The notes beneath the pieces are model-generated. The model had not been told where the DNA came from. It saw nothing but the letters and a program-made list of their open reading frames with translations, and ran no database searches. Below, piece by piece: positions 1 through 8,680 of a DNA stretch of 64,000 nucleotides; within the stretch, counting starts at the first letter, position 1, and every line of letters starts with the position of its first letter. The stretch is taken from the NCBI RefSeq assembly GCF_002847345.1, contig NZ_LXFV01000001.1, positions 1 through 64,000 on the forward strand, given 5' to 3'. Position numbers and translations under genes: made by a program. The DNA comes from Pectobacterium peruviense (GTDB lineage Bacteria; Pseudomonadota; Gammaproteobacteria; Enterobacterales; Enterobacteriaceae).

Positions 1-31
1 AGAGCCAATGCGCTCCGCTTTTTTTTATGAC

Positions 32-1459
32 TTATCCCACCAATTCCTGCGCATAGGCGTACAGCGCTTTGAGCTGTGCCATCTTATCTGTATCGTCTTC
101 ATGACGCTGATACAGGTCGCTGAGTTCTGACAGATAGGACTGCAAGCGTTCCGGCGTAAATACCGCACGCCGATGTTGCAACCAGCGCTGTTGCTCGCGG
201 TCATCCAGCGTACCGGGGAAATTGCGGGCGCGATAACGGAAGAACAGCGGTTCCAGACGATTATCGGCAAACGTGAGATCCAGCGCGGGGAGATTCTGCG
301 GCGCGGTCTCCTGAATAATCTTCATCGCCATGCGGTCGGCATCGCCAAAGAAGCCATCGTAAAGCCGTAAATCGACATCATCAGACGCGGCGAAAGCGGG
401 GGCTTCGGCAAACAACGCTACCACTTTTTCTCTGATGTCCGTGTTGCTACGTAGCAGCGCCAGATTATCCAGACAGCGTTGACGATCGATGCCCAATCTT
501 GCCGCATCTTCCGGCCGTAAGGTACTGGCTGGCGCTAACACTGGGCACTTATTGATGTGCACCAGCTTGAGTGGAACTACGCTTTGATCGGCAGTCAGCG
601 CATCTCGGCGCGTATATAACCGCTCACGTAATGCCTCGCTGTCCAACTCCAGCAGCGGTGTCATATCGCCAGCCAGATCGCAAATGATGACCGCATTACG
701 GTTATCTGGGTGCCAGGCGAGCGGCACGATCCAACTGGTATTGCTTCTCGCCGCGCCAAACATACCGGAGACGTGAACGAGCGGCTTCATTTGTGGGATA
801 TCGATCAGCGCGGAAATTTTGTTTTTATTGCGCAGCGGAAACAGATATTCGAAAAGCTTGGGCTGCGCCTGCTTGAACAGTTTCGCCATCGCGATGGTGG
901 CATAAACGTCGGACATCGCATCATGCGCCTGCTCGTGCGCGATGCCGTTGGCTTTCGTCAGATGTTCAAGACGGAAACTGGGTAAGCCGTCATCGTTTTC
1001 GGGCCAGACAATGCCTTCCGGTCGAAGAGCGTAGCAGGCACGTAGCGCATCCAGCAAATCCCAACGGGAATTACCGTTCTGCCAGCTATAAGCGTAAGGA
1101 TCGTAGAAGTTACGATAGAAAATATTGCGGCTGACTTCATCATCAAAGCGAATATTGTTGTAGCCCATAATGCAGGTGCCGGGCACGCTGAATGCCTCGT
1201 GGATCTGACGGGCGAACTCGGCTTCATTGACGCCTTTTGCCAATGCGATCTGCGGTGTGATTCCGGTGATCATCACCGCTTCTGGTTCCGGCAGGTAATC
1301 ATCGGTCGGGCGACAATAAATAACTAACGGCTCACCGATAATATTGAAATCCATATCGGTACGGACACCCGCAAACTGCGCGGGGCGGTCGCGCGCTGGG
1401 TGTTTGCCGAATGTCTCGTAGTCGTGTATGAAAAAAGTGGGTTGTGTTTTATCGGCCAT
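32..1459 (-). CDS. sbcB: Exodeoxyribonuclease I
   Basis: Degrades single-stranded DNA 3' to 5' in recombination and mismatch repair; cytoplasmic. The 475 residues equal the E. coli length and align throughout. The DnaQ-type nuclease fold opens with HDYETFG (residues 12-18, with the metal-binding Asp and Glu), followed by GYNNIRFDDE near residue 100 and an H-x4-D motif (HDAMSD) near 180. The C-terminal half is the SH3-like and helical part that closes around DNA (for example NFPGTLDDREQQRW). The ATG at 1457-1459 gives the family N-terminus. It is transcribed divergently from the siderophore importer; in E. coli it lies in the 44-minute region, not near msbA. Confidence 0.97.
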   Translation of the reverse strand: MADKTQPTFFIHDYETFGKHPARDRPAQFAGVRTDMDFNIIGEPLVIYCRPTDDYLPEPEAVMITGITPQIALAKGVNEAEFARQIHEAFSVPGTCIMGYNNIRFDDEVSRNIFYRNFYDPYAYSWQNGNSRWDLLDALRACYALRPEGIVWPENDDGLPSFRLEHLTKANGIAHEQAHDAMSDVYATIAMAKLFKQAQPKLFEYLFPLRNKNKISALIDIPQMKPLVHVSGMFGAARSNTSWIVPLAWHPDNRNAVIICDLAGDMTPLLELDSEALRERLYTRRDALTADQSVVPLKLVHINKCPVLAPASTLRPEDAARLGIDRQRCLDNLALLRSNTDIREKVVALFAEAPAFAASDDVDLRLYDGFFGDADRMAMKIIQETAPQNLPALDLTFADNRLEPLFFRYRARNFPGTLDDREQQRWLQHRRAVFTPERLQSYLSELSDLYQRHEDDTDKMAQLKALYAYAQELVG

Positions 1460-1654
1460 ATATGCAGTTAGCTACGTGTATGCGCTGAGCCTGAAGTTAG
1501 GAGAAACAGGCTGGAAAGCGGCAAGGATACCATCGAATCGAATTTTCTGCGGTGCTTTCCTGATTTACACCACTTCCCTGACTTACATCAATAGGAAGGG
1601 AGACATAATCACTAGGCATGTGTGTGTCCATTCGGTTACAATTTTCGTTTTAAT

Positions 1655-1673
1655 GCGAATGATAATTAAATTC
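1655..1673 (+). promoter_or_regulatory. Candidate Fur box upstream of the siderophore importer
   Basis: The sequence gcgaatgataattaaattc matches 13 of 19 positions of the Fur consensus, including an unbroken AATGATAAT core. It sits 68 bases before the lipoprotein start in an AT-rich divergent promoter region, which fits iron-repressed transcription of the four-gene operon. The match was scored by eye only. Confidence 0.65.
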
Positions 1674-1740
1674 TTTATTACCTCATCGATTATTCTGTGA
1701 GGCGCATTCGGCAACAAACAGCGAAATGGAGAACACACTT

Positions 1741-2691
1741 ATGCGGTTAAATGCAGCGTTTGCAGTGAAGGCGACGTTATTGGCATCTATGTTTGTCTTG
1801 GCTGGTTGCGATCAGCAGGCATCGTCCCCAGAAGGGAGTCACACGGTAAGCATTGAGCATGCGCAGGGAACCACTCAGGTTCCGCAGCCGCCGAAGAAAG
1901 TGATTGTGTTTGATCCTGCGTCATTGGATACGCTGGACGCGTTGAAAGCTGAGGGAATTGCTGGCGTACCAAAAAGCAGCACGCCGCTGCCTGCATTTTT
2001 ATCAAAGTACAACGGCGATAATTACCTGAACGCTGGGACGCTGTTTGAACCTGCCTATGAAGCGCTCAGCAGCGCTAAACCCGATCTGATTATTGCCGGT
2101 GGACGCACGCGCGATGCCTACGACAAACTGAGCGGCATTGCACCGACGATCTCAATGGACGTCGATGAACACCAGTTTATGACGAGCTTTATCCAGCGCA
2201 TCGAGCAGTTGGGCACCATCTTCGGCAAAGAAGATGAAGCGAAAAAACAGATAGATGACTTTAAACAGCACATCGTCCAAACGCGCGCCAAAACGGAAAA
2301 CGCGGGCAATGCGTTGGTATTGATGATCAGTGGTGGAAAAATGTCTGCCTATGGTCCCAAATCGCGCTTTGGCTTCGTATTTGATGAGTTGGGCTTCAAA
2401 CCCGCGACCGAGTTCCCTGATTCAGGCCGTCACGGCAACGTCGTGACATCAGAGTTTTTGTTGAGCGTGAACCCAGAATGGCTGTTTATTCTTGACCGTG
2501 ACAGTGCGATTGGTCGTCCCGGTGGAGAATCTGCTCAGCAGGTGCTGGATAACCCACTGATTCACAAAACCAACGCCTGGAAAAACAATCACGTGGTCTA
2601 CCTGGATTCTGCATCGCTGTATATCGCTGGGGGGCTGCAAAGCTACAAAAACCTCGTGAGTACCGTCAGTGACGCATTGGATAAGAAATAA
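1741..2691 (+). CDS. Siderophore ABC transporter substrate-binding lipoprotein (FatB/VctP/YclQ type)
   Basis: Periplasmic receptor that should capture a ferric (probably catecholate) siderophore and deliver it to the two permeases encoded next. The N-terminus is a lipoprotein signal: a hydrophobic stretch ending in LAGC with the lipidated Cys at residue 23. The rest is a TroA/FepB-like fold with KVIVFDPASLDTLDAL early, DLIIAGGRTRDAYDKL in the middle and LFILDRDSAIG later. I chose the ATG at 1741 because GGAG lies 9 bases upstream; an ATG at 1726 would add five residues but has no ribosome site. The order receptor, permease, permease, ATPase is that of Vibrio vctPDGC. The exact siderophore cannot be read from sequence; no biosynthesis or outer-membrane receptor gene is adjacent. 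Confidence 0.88.
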   Translation: MRLNAAFAVKATLLASMFVLAGCDQQASSPEGSHTVSIEHAQGTTQVPQPPKKVIVFDPASLDTLDALKAEGIAGVPKSSTPLPAFLSKYNGDNYLNAGTLFEPAYEALSSAKPDLIIAGGRTRDAYDKLSGIAPTISMDVDEHQFMTSFIQRIEQLGTIFGKEDEAKKQIDDFKQHIVQTRAKTENAGNALVLMISGGKMSAYGPKSRFGFVFDELGFKPATEFPDSGRHGNVVTSEFLLSVNPEWLFILDRDSAIGRPGGESAQQVLDNPLIHKTNAWKNNHVVYLDSASLYIAGGLQSYKNLVSTVSDALDKK

Positions 2692-2712
2692 CGGCAGATT
2701 ACGGCAGAATCA

Positions 2713-3675
2713 ATGAAGTCTTTTTACTATTCACTGGGTCTTTTGTTTCTGGCCTGCATGGTCGTTGTCAGCCTGTTTGTTGGGGCCGGGCAGCTAAACA
2801 TGCAGGCAGTCTGGAACGACCCAGAAATGCGCGATATTTTCTTTATCAGCCGTGTTCCTCGCACTCTGGCTTTGCTGCTGGCAGGCAGTGCTATGAGTGT
2901 TGCCGGTCTTATCATGCAGTTGCTGACACAAAACCGTTTTGTTGAACCGTCTCTGGCGGGGACTACGCAGTCGGCCAGCCTTGGCCTGCTAGTGGTGATG
3001 ATTGTCGTGCCTGGCGCGACGATTTTCACCAAAATGGTGGTGGCGAGTCTGTTTGCGTTGGCGGGCACGTTCCTGTTCATGATGCTGCTACAGCGGATTG
3101 TGCTGAAATCTGCACTGGTGGTGCCGCTGGTCGGCATTATGCTGGGCGCGGTCATCAGTTCAATCACCACGTTTGGCGCGATGTATTTTGATCTGTTACA
3201 GGCGCTGGGCAGTTGGGAATCGGGTGATTTCTCTGGTGTCTTGCAGGGGCGTTATGAGTTGCTCTGGTTGGTTGGTGTGTTAACGCTGGTGGCCTGCTGG
3301 ATTGCTGACCGTTTCACGGTTGCCGGAATGGGGCGCGAGTTCTCCGTCAATGTCGGCCTTAACTATCGACAGGTGATGTTGATGGGGCTGAGCATCATTG
3401 CCATCGTCAGTGGCGTCGTAGTGGTGGTGGTCGGTAGTCTGCCCTTTATCGGACTGATTGTACCGAACCTGATCAGCATGATGCTGGGCGACAATGTGCG
3501 CAAAACGATTCCGTGGGTGTGCCTGCTCGGCGGCGGTCTGGTACTGTGCTGCGACATTATTAGCCGCGTGATTCGCTATCCTTTCGAGATTCCGGTGAGC
3601 GTGATTCTTGGCGTCATTGGTGCTGCCGTTTTCCTTCTCTTATTGCTAAGCCAGAAACGCCATGTCAGTCAATGA
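2713..3675 (+). CDS. Siderophore ABC transporter permease 1 (FecCD family)
   Basis: First inner-membrane subunit of the importer, 320 residues and almost entirely hydrophobic, consistent with about nine or ten helices of the BtuC/FecCD fold. Family features include FISRVPRTLALLLAGSAMSVAG near residues 40-60 and GSLPFIGLIVPNLISMMLGD near residues 240-260, the latter being the cytoplasmic loop that contacts the ATPase. It starts 21 bases after the lipoprotein gene and its end overlaps the second permease by 14 bases, so the two are almost certainly translationally coupled. Confidence 0.9.
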   Translation: MKSFYYSLGLLFLACMVVVSLFVGAGQLNMQAVWNDPEMRDIFFISRVPRTLALLLAGSAMSVAGLIMQLLTQNRFVEPSLAGTTQSASLGLLVVMIVVPGATIFTKMVVASLFALAGTFLFMMLLQRIVLKSALVVPLVGIMLGAVISSITTFGAMYFDLLQALGSWESGDFSGVLQGRYELLWLVGVLTLVACWIADRFTVAGMGREFSVNVGLNYRQVMLMGLSIIAIVSGVVVVVVGSLPFIGLIVPNLISMMLGDNVRKTIPWVCLLGGGLVLCCDIISRVIRYPFEIPVSVILGVIGAAVFLLLLLSQKRHVSQ

Positions 3676-4669
3676 ACGTAATACGGTGCTGACCGGTACA
3701 GTCAGCGAAAAACGTGCGGGACTATCGCCTGTCCAGCGATTGCTGTGGCTGACGGGTGTGGCTGTCGTGGTGATCGTACTGTTTATGACCATCAATCTAG
3801 GCAGCAACTTACGCTACATTTTGACGCACCGTGGGCTGATGCTGACTACGATGCTGCTGGTGGCGTTTGCGGCCAGTGCATCGACCGTGCTATTTCAAAC
3901 TGTGACGAACAACCGCGTATTGACGCCGTCGATTATGGGGTTTGAAGCCCTGTTTATCCTGATTCAGACGTCGCTGGTCTTTACTTTCGGCATTAGCGGT
4001 ATTCCGGGGCTGGGTATTGAGGGCAAATTTGTTCTTGAGACGCTGCTGCTTATTATTTTCTCCGCGCTGCTATATCGCTGGCTGTTTACCGGTAGCCGCA
4101 ATAACCTGCATCTGGTCTTGCTGGTCGGCATTATCTGCGGCACGTTGTTTCGCAGCATGGCGGGCTTAATGCAGCGTCTGTTGACCCCCGGCGAATTCGC
4201 TATCTTGCAGGGGCGGATGTTTGCCACCTTCACCCGCACCGTTCCTGAACTGGTTGCGCTGTCTGTCGTGATTACGCTGGTGGTCGCGGTGGTGATCTGG
4301 CGTATGCGCTTTCGTTTTGACGTACTGGCGTTGGGGCGCAATAACGCGATTAACCTTGGCATCGATTACAAACGCAGCGTCACGGTCATTCTGCTGTTGG
4401 TTTCCGTGCTGGTCGCTATTTCAACGGCGTTGGTCGGCCCGCTGACCTTCTTAGGTTTTATGGTCGCAAACCTTGCCTATTTGGTCATCGGTTCCAGCCA
4501 ACACCGTCTGTTATTACCTGCGGCTTTCCTGCTGGGCGTCATTTCACTGGTTGGCGGACAACTGGTGCTTGAACATCTGCTGGATATGTCTGGCGCGCTG
4601 TCGGTCGTTATCGAATTTGTGGGTGGATCGCTGTTTATTGTGCTGCTACTGAAAAAGGTTTCCGTGTGA
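3662..4669 (+). CDS. Siderophore ABC transporter permease 2 (FecCD family)
   Basis: Second transmembrane subunit, 335 residues, forming a heterodimer with the preceding permease. A polar N-terminal stretch of about 25 residues precedes the first helix. The conserved LVGPLTFLGFMVANLAYLVIG segment near residue 260 is the counterpart of the ATPase-contact loop, and LALGRNNAINLGIDYKR is the usual FecCD motif before it. The ATG at 3662 lies inside the end of permease 1 and the gene overlaps the ATPase by 4 bases. The polar start is unlike permease 1, but nothing suggests a wrong start. Confidence 0.9.
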   Translation: MSVNERNTVLTGTVSEKRAGLSPVQRLLWLTGVAVVVIVLFMTINLGSNLRYILTHRGLMLTTMLLVAFAASASTVLFQTVTNNRVLTPSIMGFEALFILIQTSLVFTFGISGIPGLGIEGKFVLETLLLIIFSALLYRWLFTGSRNNLHLVLLVGIICGTLFRSMAGLMQRLLTPGEFAILQGRMFATFTRTVPELVALSVVITLVVAVVIWRMRFRFDVLALGRNNAINLGIDYKRSVTVILLLVSVLVAISTALVGPLTFLGFMVANLAYLVIGSSQHRLLLPAAFLLGVISLVGGQLVLEHLLDMSGALSVVIEFVGGSLFIVLLLKKVSV

Positions 4670-5424
4670 TTGAGATCGGCAATGTAACTAAAACGTATAA
4701 TAACGTGACAGTATTGAACAATGTCACCGCGACGGTGCCTCGTGGTGGCGTCACGTCGATTATCGGCCCGAATGGTGCAGGGAAGTCGACATTGTTGTCC
4801 ATTATCAGTCGCTTGCTGGAAGCCGATTGCGGGCAGGTAAAAGTTAACGGCATGGATGTGATGACAACGCCAAGCGATAAGCTGGCGACGTGTTTGTCCG
4901 TGCTACGGCAGGAAAATCAGTTTACCAGCCGCTTAACGGTGGCTGAATTGGTGGGTTTTGGGCGCTATCCTTATACCAAAGGACGACTGAACGCTGACGA
5001 TCGTGAACGCATTAGCGCTGCGCTGGCTTTCCTCAACTTAACCGAATTGAAAGATCGGTTTTTGGATGAACTTTCTGGCGGTCAACGTCAGCGAGCCTAT
5101 GTCGCGATGGTGCTGTGTCAGGACACAGAATATGTGTTGCTGGATGAACCGTTGAATAACCTGGATATGAAACACGCTGTGGCGATGATGAAGCAAATTC
5201 GCCGTGCGGCCGACGAGTTAGGTAAAACCATCGTGCTGGTTATCCACGACATCAACTTTGCTTCTGCCTATTCGGACTACATCATTGCGATGCGCAAAGG
5301 GCAGATTATCTATACGGGAAAACCCGAAGACATTATGGTGTCCGATGTTCTGGAGGATATTTTTGACACGGAAGTGGCCATCGAAGAGGTTCATAACCAA
5401 CGTATCGCAGTATATTACCGCTGA
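4666..5424 (+). CDS. Siderophore ABC transporter ATP-binding protein (FepC/YclP type)
   Basis: Cytoplasmic ATPase that powers the importer. All expected motifs are present in 252 residues: Walker A GPNGAGKST (34-42), Q-loop in SVLRQENQF, signature LSGGQRQR near 140, Walker B YVLLDEP, and the switch His in IVLVIHDINFA. The GTG at 4666 overlaps the TGA of permease 2 in a GTGA arrangement, so it is the last gene of the operon. An ERIC element begins directly at its stop codon. Confidence 0.93.
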   Translation: MIEIGNVTKTYNNVTVLNNVTATVPRGGVTSIIGPNGAGKSTLLSIISRLLEADCGQVKVNGMDVMTTPSDKLATCLSVLRQENQFTSRLTVAELVGFGRYPYTKGRLNADDRERISAALAFLNLTELKDRFLDELSGGQRQRAYVAMVLCQDTEYVLLDEPLNNLDMKHAVAMMKQIRRAADELGKTIVLVIHDINFASAYSDYIIAMRKGQIIYTGKPEDIMVSDVLEDIFDTEVAIEEVHNQRIAVYYR

Positions 5425-5621
5425 ATACCCGTCATACTTCAAGCCGCATGTACGTTGGCAATACTCAGCTCATATTCGAGCCTCGCCCTAAAGGGCCGCC
5501 GCAAGCGACGTTCAAATCGACTAAGTCAATTTGTCCTTGCTCACCCCAGTCACTTACTTGAGTAAGCTCCTGGGGACTCGTGCGGTCGCCGGCTGCATGC
5601 AACTCGAATTATTTAGGGTAT
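5425..5621 (+). repeat. ERIC element with an enlarged centre
   Basis: The core at about 5536-5582 reads as the classic ERIC palindrome (CTCACCCCAGTCACTTACTT, then AGTAAGCTCCTGGGGACTCG), and the left end ATACCCGTCATACTTCAAG is the usual ERIC end in reverse. The outer 26 bases at each end pair as an imperfect inverted repeat (19 of 26 matches), beginning ATACCC on both sides. At 197 bp it exceeds the 127-bp consensus by about 70 bp, so it is of the inserted class. It fills the space between the siderophore operon and tmaR and is probably transcribed with one of them. Confidence 0.85.
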
Positions 5622-5744
5622 GGTTTGGTGACAGAGTATCCGCTTAGCGATGCGTTAGCGCAAAGGGCGTAAGCACTGCTTGAAAGACGCTGGGTATAAC
5701 CTGTATGGTGAATGCATAAAGAATTTATGTATGACTTAAGGTAA

Positions 5745-6071
<327 letters not shown>

Positions 6072-6095
6072 CTCAACGCACCGTTTTCTAGCATG

Positions 6096-6128
6096 AAAGG
6101 ATCGCTTCGGCGGTCCTTTTTCTTTTTA
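6096..6128 (+). terminator. Rho-independent terminator of tmaR
   Basis: GGATCGC, loop ttcg, GCGGTCC (one mismatch), then ttttt-c-ttttt, 25 bases after the tmaR stop. Confidence 0.85.
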
Positions 6129-6369
6129 ATTGCCTCATTATCCACCTCCTTCTTTATCATCACTTTTTTCTGTCAATTATGGTGGTATCAAACACCTGAA
6201 AAACTGGAATCTCGTTCGCACGACGGATGCCATTTTTTGCAATTCTGCCGTTTTCTTGCGAAGCGCCTCCCTACCTGAGTTTTCTGTGCTGTTGCATCAG
6301 CCTGAATGTCTGCAACATCGCGATTGTGAACCACAGGGAAAGAGAGAAGGTGCATCATGGTAATGGACG
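6129..6369. other. Intergenic region upstream of comEC, no gene seen
   Basis: Short open frames here have no ribosome site and no recognisable protein. In E. coli the gene before comEC/ycaI is ihfB; here it is tmaR, so this stretch holds a synteny breakpoint. No mobile-element remnant was recognised. Confidence 0.5.
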
Positions 6370-8643
6370 ATGTCGGTAAATAGTCTGGCGTGGGCGAGCG
6401 TGCTCGGCATCCTGCCGCTGCTGTTTTTACCGCAGATCCCTGGGTCAACGCTGCTGTGGTGGGGAATGGTGCTTTCTATCTGCGTGATGTTCGTGGCGGG
6501 GCATCATGCTGGAATTCGCTTTGGGGCTTTTGTTGCTGTGAGTTTTTGCTGGGCGCTATTGAATGCTCAAACCCTGCTGCTGCAAATTGATAGTATCACG
6601 CAGGATTCAGTTAACGCCGTCGTGACGATAAGCAGCATACGATTCAGTGAACACAATGACGCCTTGCTCACTGTTCGGCTCGAAGAAGTCAATCAGCGCC
6701 GGGTCTTCCCGCCATTATATGCCCAATTGACCTTATCATCGGCTATGGAACACTGGTGCGGAGGTCAACGTTGGGCAATCACTGCCAATTTTCGACCCAT
6801 TCATAGTCGATTAAATGAAGGCGGCTTTGATAGCCAACGTTGGGCAGTAGCCAAGCGGCAACCGCTATCGGGTCGTGTACTAGCGGCAAACCTACTTGAT
6901 GGTCGCTGCGATTTCCGCCAGCGCACGATTGCGCAGGCAGAGCAGCAGGTGAAAGGATTGCCTTGGCGGTCTATTTTACTGGCGCTGACATTTGGTGAGA
7001 TGAAAACGGTTAGCCCAGAACTCAAGGCGTTACTTCAGAATACTGGAACGATGCATCTGATGGCGATCTCTGGTCTCCATATCGTGCTCGCGGGTCTGGT
7101 TGGTTGGGCAATGGCGCGGGTCTTACAGTATGGCTTTCCTGTAACGTGGATTGGCTACCGTTTCCCATTATTGATGAGCACTGTGGCCGCATGGGGATAT
7201 GTCTGGCTGGCAGGAGGAAACCCGCCTGCTGTGCGATCTGCACTGGCACTTAGCGTATGGATCTGTCTAAAAGTACGGAGCGTTAACTGTTCAGCCTGGC
7301 AGGTTTGGCTGTGGTGTGTCGCGTTGATTCTGGTCAGCGATCCATTAAGCGTGCTGTCAGACAGTTTTTGGCTATCTTGTCTGGCGGTGGCCTCGCTGAT
7401 TTTCTGGTTTCAGTGGGCACCGCTTCCCCATCGGTTACAGACTCGGCGACGGTGGTTCTGGCTGCGCTGGATCCATTTACAAACAGGTATCACACTGCTA
7501 TTGATGCCTTTGCAACTGCATATTTTCCATGGTTTCAGCATCACCTCTCTACCTGCAAACCTCTGGGCTGTACCTTTAGTGTCTTTCGTTACCACCCCAC
7601 TGATTTTGCTGGCATTGACCACCATCGCGTTCGCGCCACTGAGTGAGATTCTCTGGTGGCTAGCGGATGTTTCGCTGCGTGTGGTATTTGCACCGCTGAC
7701 TTATCTACAGACAGGATGGATTTATCTTGATGCGTCTCTGCTATTAGGGAGTATCGCGGGATGGGGCGCGGTGGTGATATGGCGCTTTAACTGGTGGCGA
7801 ATCCATCCTATGAGTGTCGGTGCCATGATCCTGGTTTTACTCGTTTTTCGCACAAAGAGTGATGAACCGGATTGGCGTCTGGATATGCTGGATGTCGGTC
7901 ACGGTCTGGCCATCGTGATCGAACAGCGTGGGAAGGCAGTGCTATATGATACGGGAAACCGCTGGGAAGGCGGCGACATGGCGACGCGAGAAATTCTACC
8001 TTACCTGCGATGGCGGGGAGTCGATGTAGAAAAAATCATCTTGAGCCACAGTCATATGGATCACATCGGGGGGCTGGAAACGCTACAGACTGCTTACCCT
8101 AAAGCAACGATATATAGCGCTATCAAATCTATAAATCATCGTCCTTGCCAGCGTGGTGAGCGCTGGCGCTGGCAGGATCTCACCTTTACCGTCCTGTGGC
8201 CTTTAGCGCTCGTTGAGAGAGCGGAAAATAACGGCTCCTGCGTTATCCGTGTTGATGATGGCAAACACAGTGTCTTATTGACGGGCGATCTGGAGGCAGA
8301 TGCGGAAAAGGCGTTGATTAAGTTAGAACGCAGTGCGCTGCGTGTGAATTTGTTACAAATCCCTCACCATGGCAGCAAAACGTCATCATCACCTCCCTTT
8401 ATTCGTGCAGTTAATGCTGAGTGGGCTATGGCCTCAGCGGCACGCTATAACCCGTGGCGGCTGCCTTCAGTGAAGATTGTCGAGCGATATCGTCAATATG
8501 GTTACTTGTGGCTGGATACTGCGTCATTTGGACAATTAAGTGCACGTTTTTTCAGCGATTCATGGCATGTTTTACGGTTCAGGGATCACATATCGTCGCG
8601 TTGGTATCATCAGTGGTTTGGCGTAGAGCGGTATAATGAGTAA
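6370..8643 (+). CDS. ycaI: ComEC/Rec2-family DNA internalisation protein
   Basis: Inner-membrane channel family that takes up single-stranded DNA in competent bacteria. The 757 residues (E. coli YcaI is about 754) run as an N-terminal membrane and OB-like part, the Competence membrane domain from about 200 to 470 (opening near [20 protein letters not shown]), and a C-terminal metallo-beta-lactamase-like domain with DVGHG at 508, SHSHMDH at 559, LLTGDLE and PHHGSKTSS. The metal-binding motifs look intact, so a working nuclease domain is plausible. It overlaps the upstream in-frame extension of msbA and runs into that gene, as in E. coli. Whether this species is naturally competent cannot be told from here. 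Confidence 0.93.
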   Translation: MSVNSLAWASVLGILPLLFLPQIPGSTLLWWGMVLSICVMFVAGHHAGIRFGAFVAVSFCWALLNAQTLLLQIDSITQDSVNAVVTISSIRFSEHNDALLTVRLEEVNQRRVFPPLYAQLTLSSAMEHWCGGQRWAITANFRPIHSRLNEGGFDSQRWAVAKRQPLSGRVLAANLLDGRCDFRQRTIAQAEQQVKGLPWRSILLALTFGEMKTVSPELKALLQNTGTMHLMAISGLHIVLAGLVGWAMARVLQYGFPVTWIGYRFPLLMSTVAAWGYVWLAGGNPPAVRSALALSVWICLKVRSVNCSAWQVWLWCVALILVSDPLSVLSDSFWLSCLAVASLIFWFQWAPLPHRLQTRRRWFWLRWIHLQTGITLLLMPLQLHIFHGFSITSLPANLWAVPLVSFVTTPLILLALTTIAFAPLSEILWWLADVSLRVVFAPLTYLQTGWIYLDASLLLGSIAGWGAVVIWRFNWWRIHPMSVGAMILVLLVFRTKSDEPDWRLDMLDVGHGLAIVIEQRGKAVLYDTGNRWEGGDMATREILPYLRWRGVDVEKIILSHSHMDHIGGLETLQTAYPKATIYSAIKSINHRPCQRGERWRWQDLTFTVLWPLALVERAENNGSCVIRVDDGKHSVLLTGDLEADAEKALIKLERSALRVNLLQIPHHGSKTSSSPPFIRAVNAEWAMASAARYNPWRLPSVKIVERYRQYGYLWLDTASFGQLSARFFSDSWHVLRFRDHISSRWYHQWFGVERYNE

Positions 8644-8680
8644 AATGGTCGGCTATTTATTCCCTATTCAGGTTCACTAC

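Noticed and set aside
1428-1700. 90-codon plus-strand frame over the sbcB 5' end and siderophore promoter
   Set aside because: No ribosome site, overlaps the start of sbcB and the Fur box, and has no family features.
6093-6363. Two short frames after tmaR
   Set aside because: They begin inside the tmaR terminator or its T-run and overlap each other in different frames.
8636-8680. Fifteen-codon upstream extension of msbA
   Set aside because: Absent from the family; the ATG at 8681 gives the exact E. coli length.
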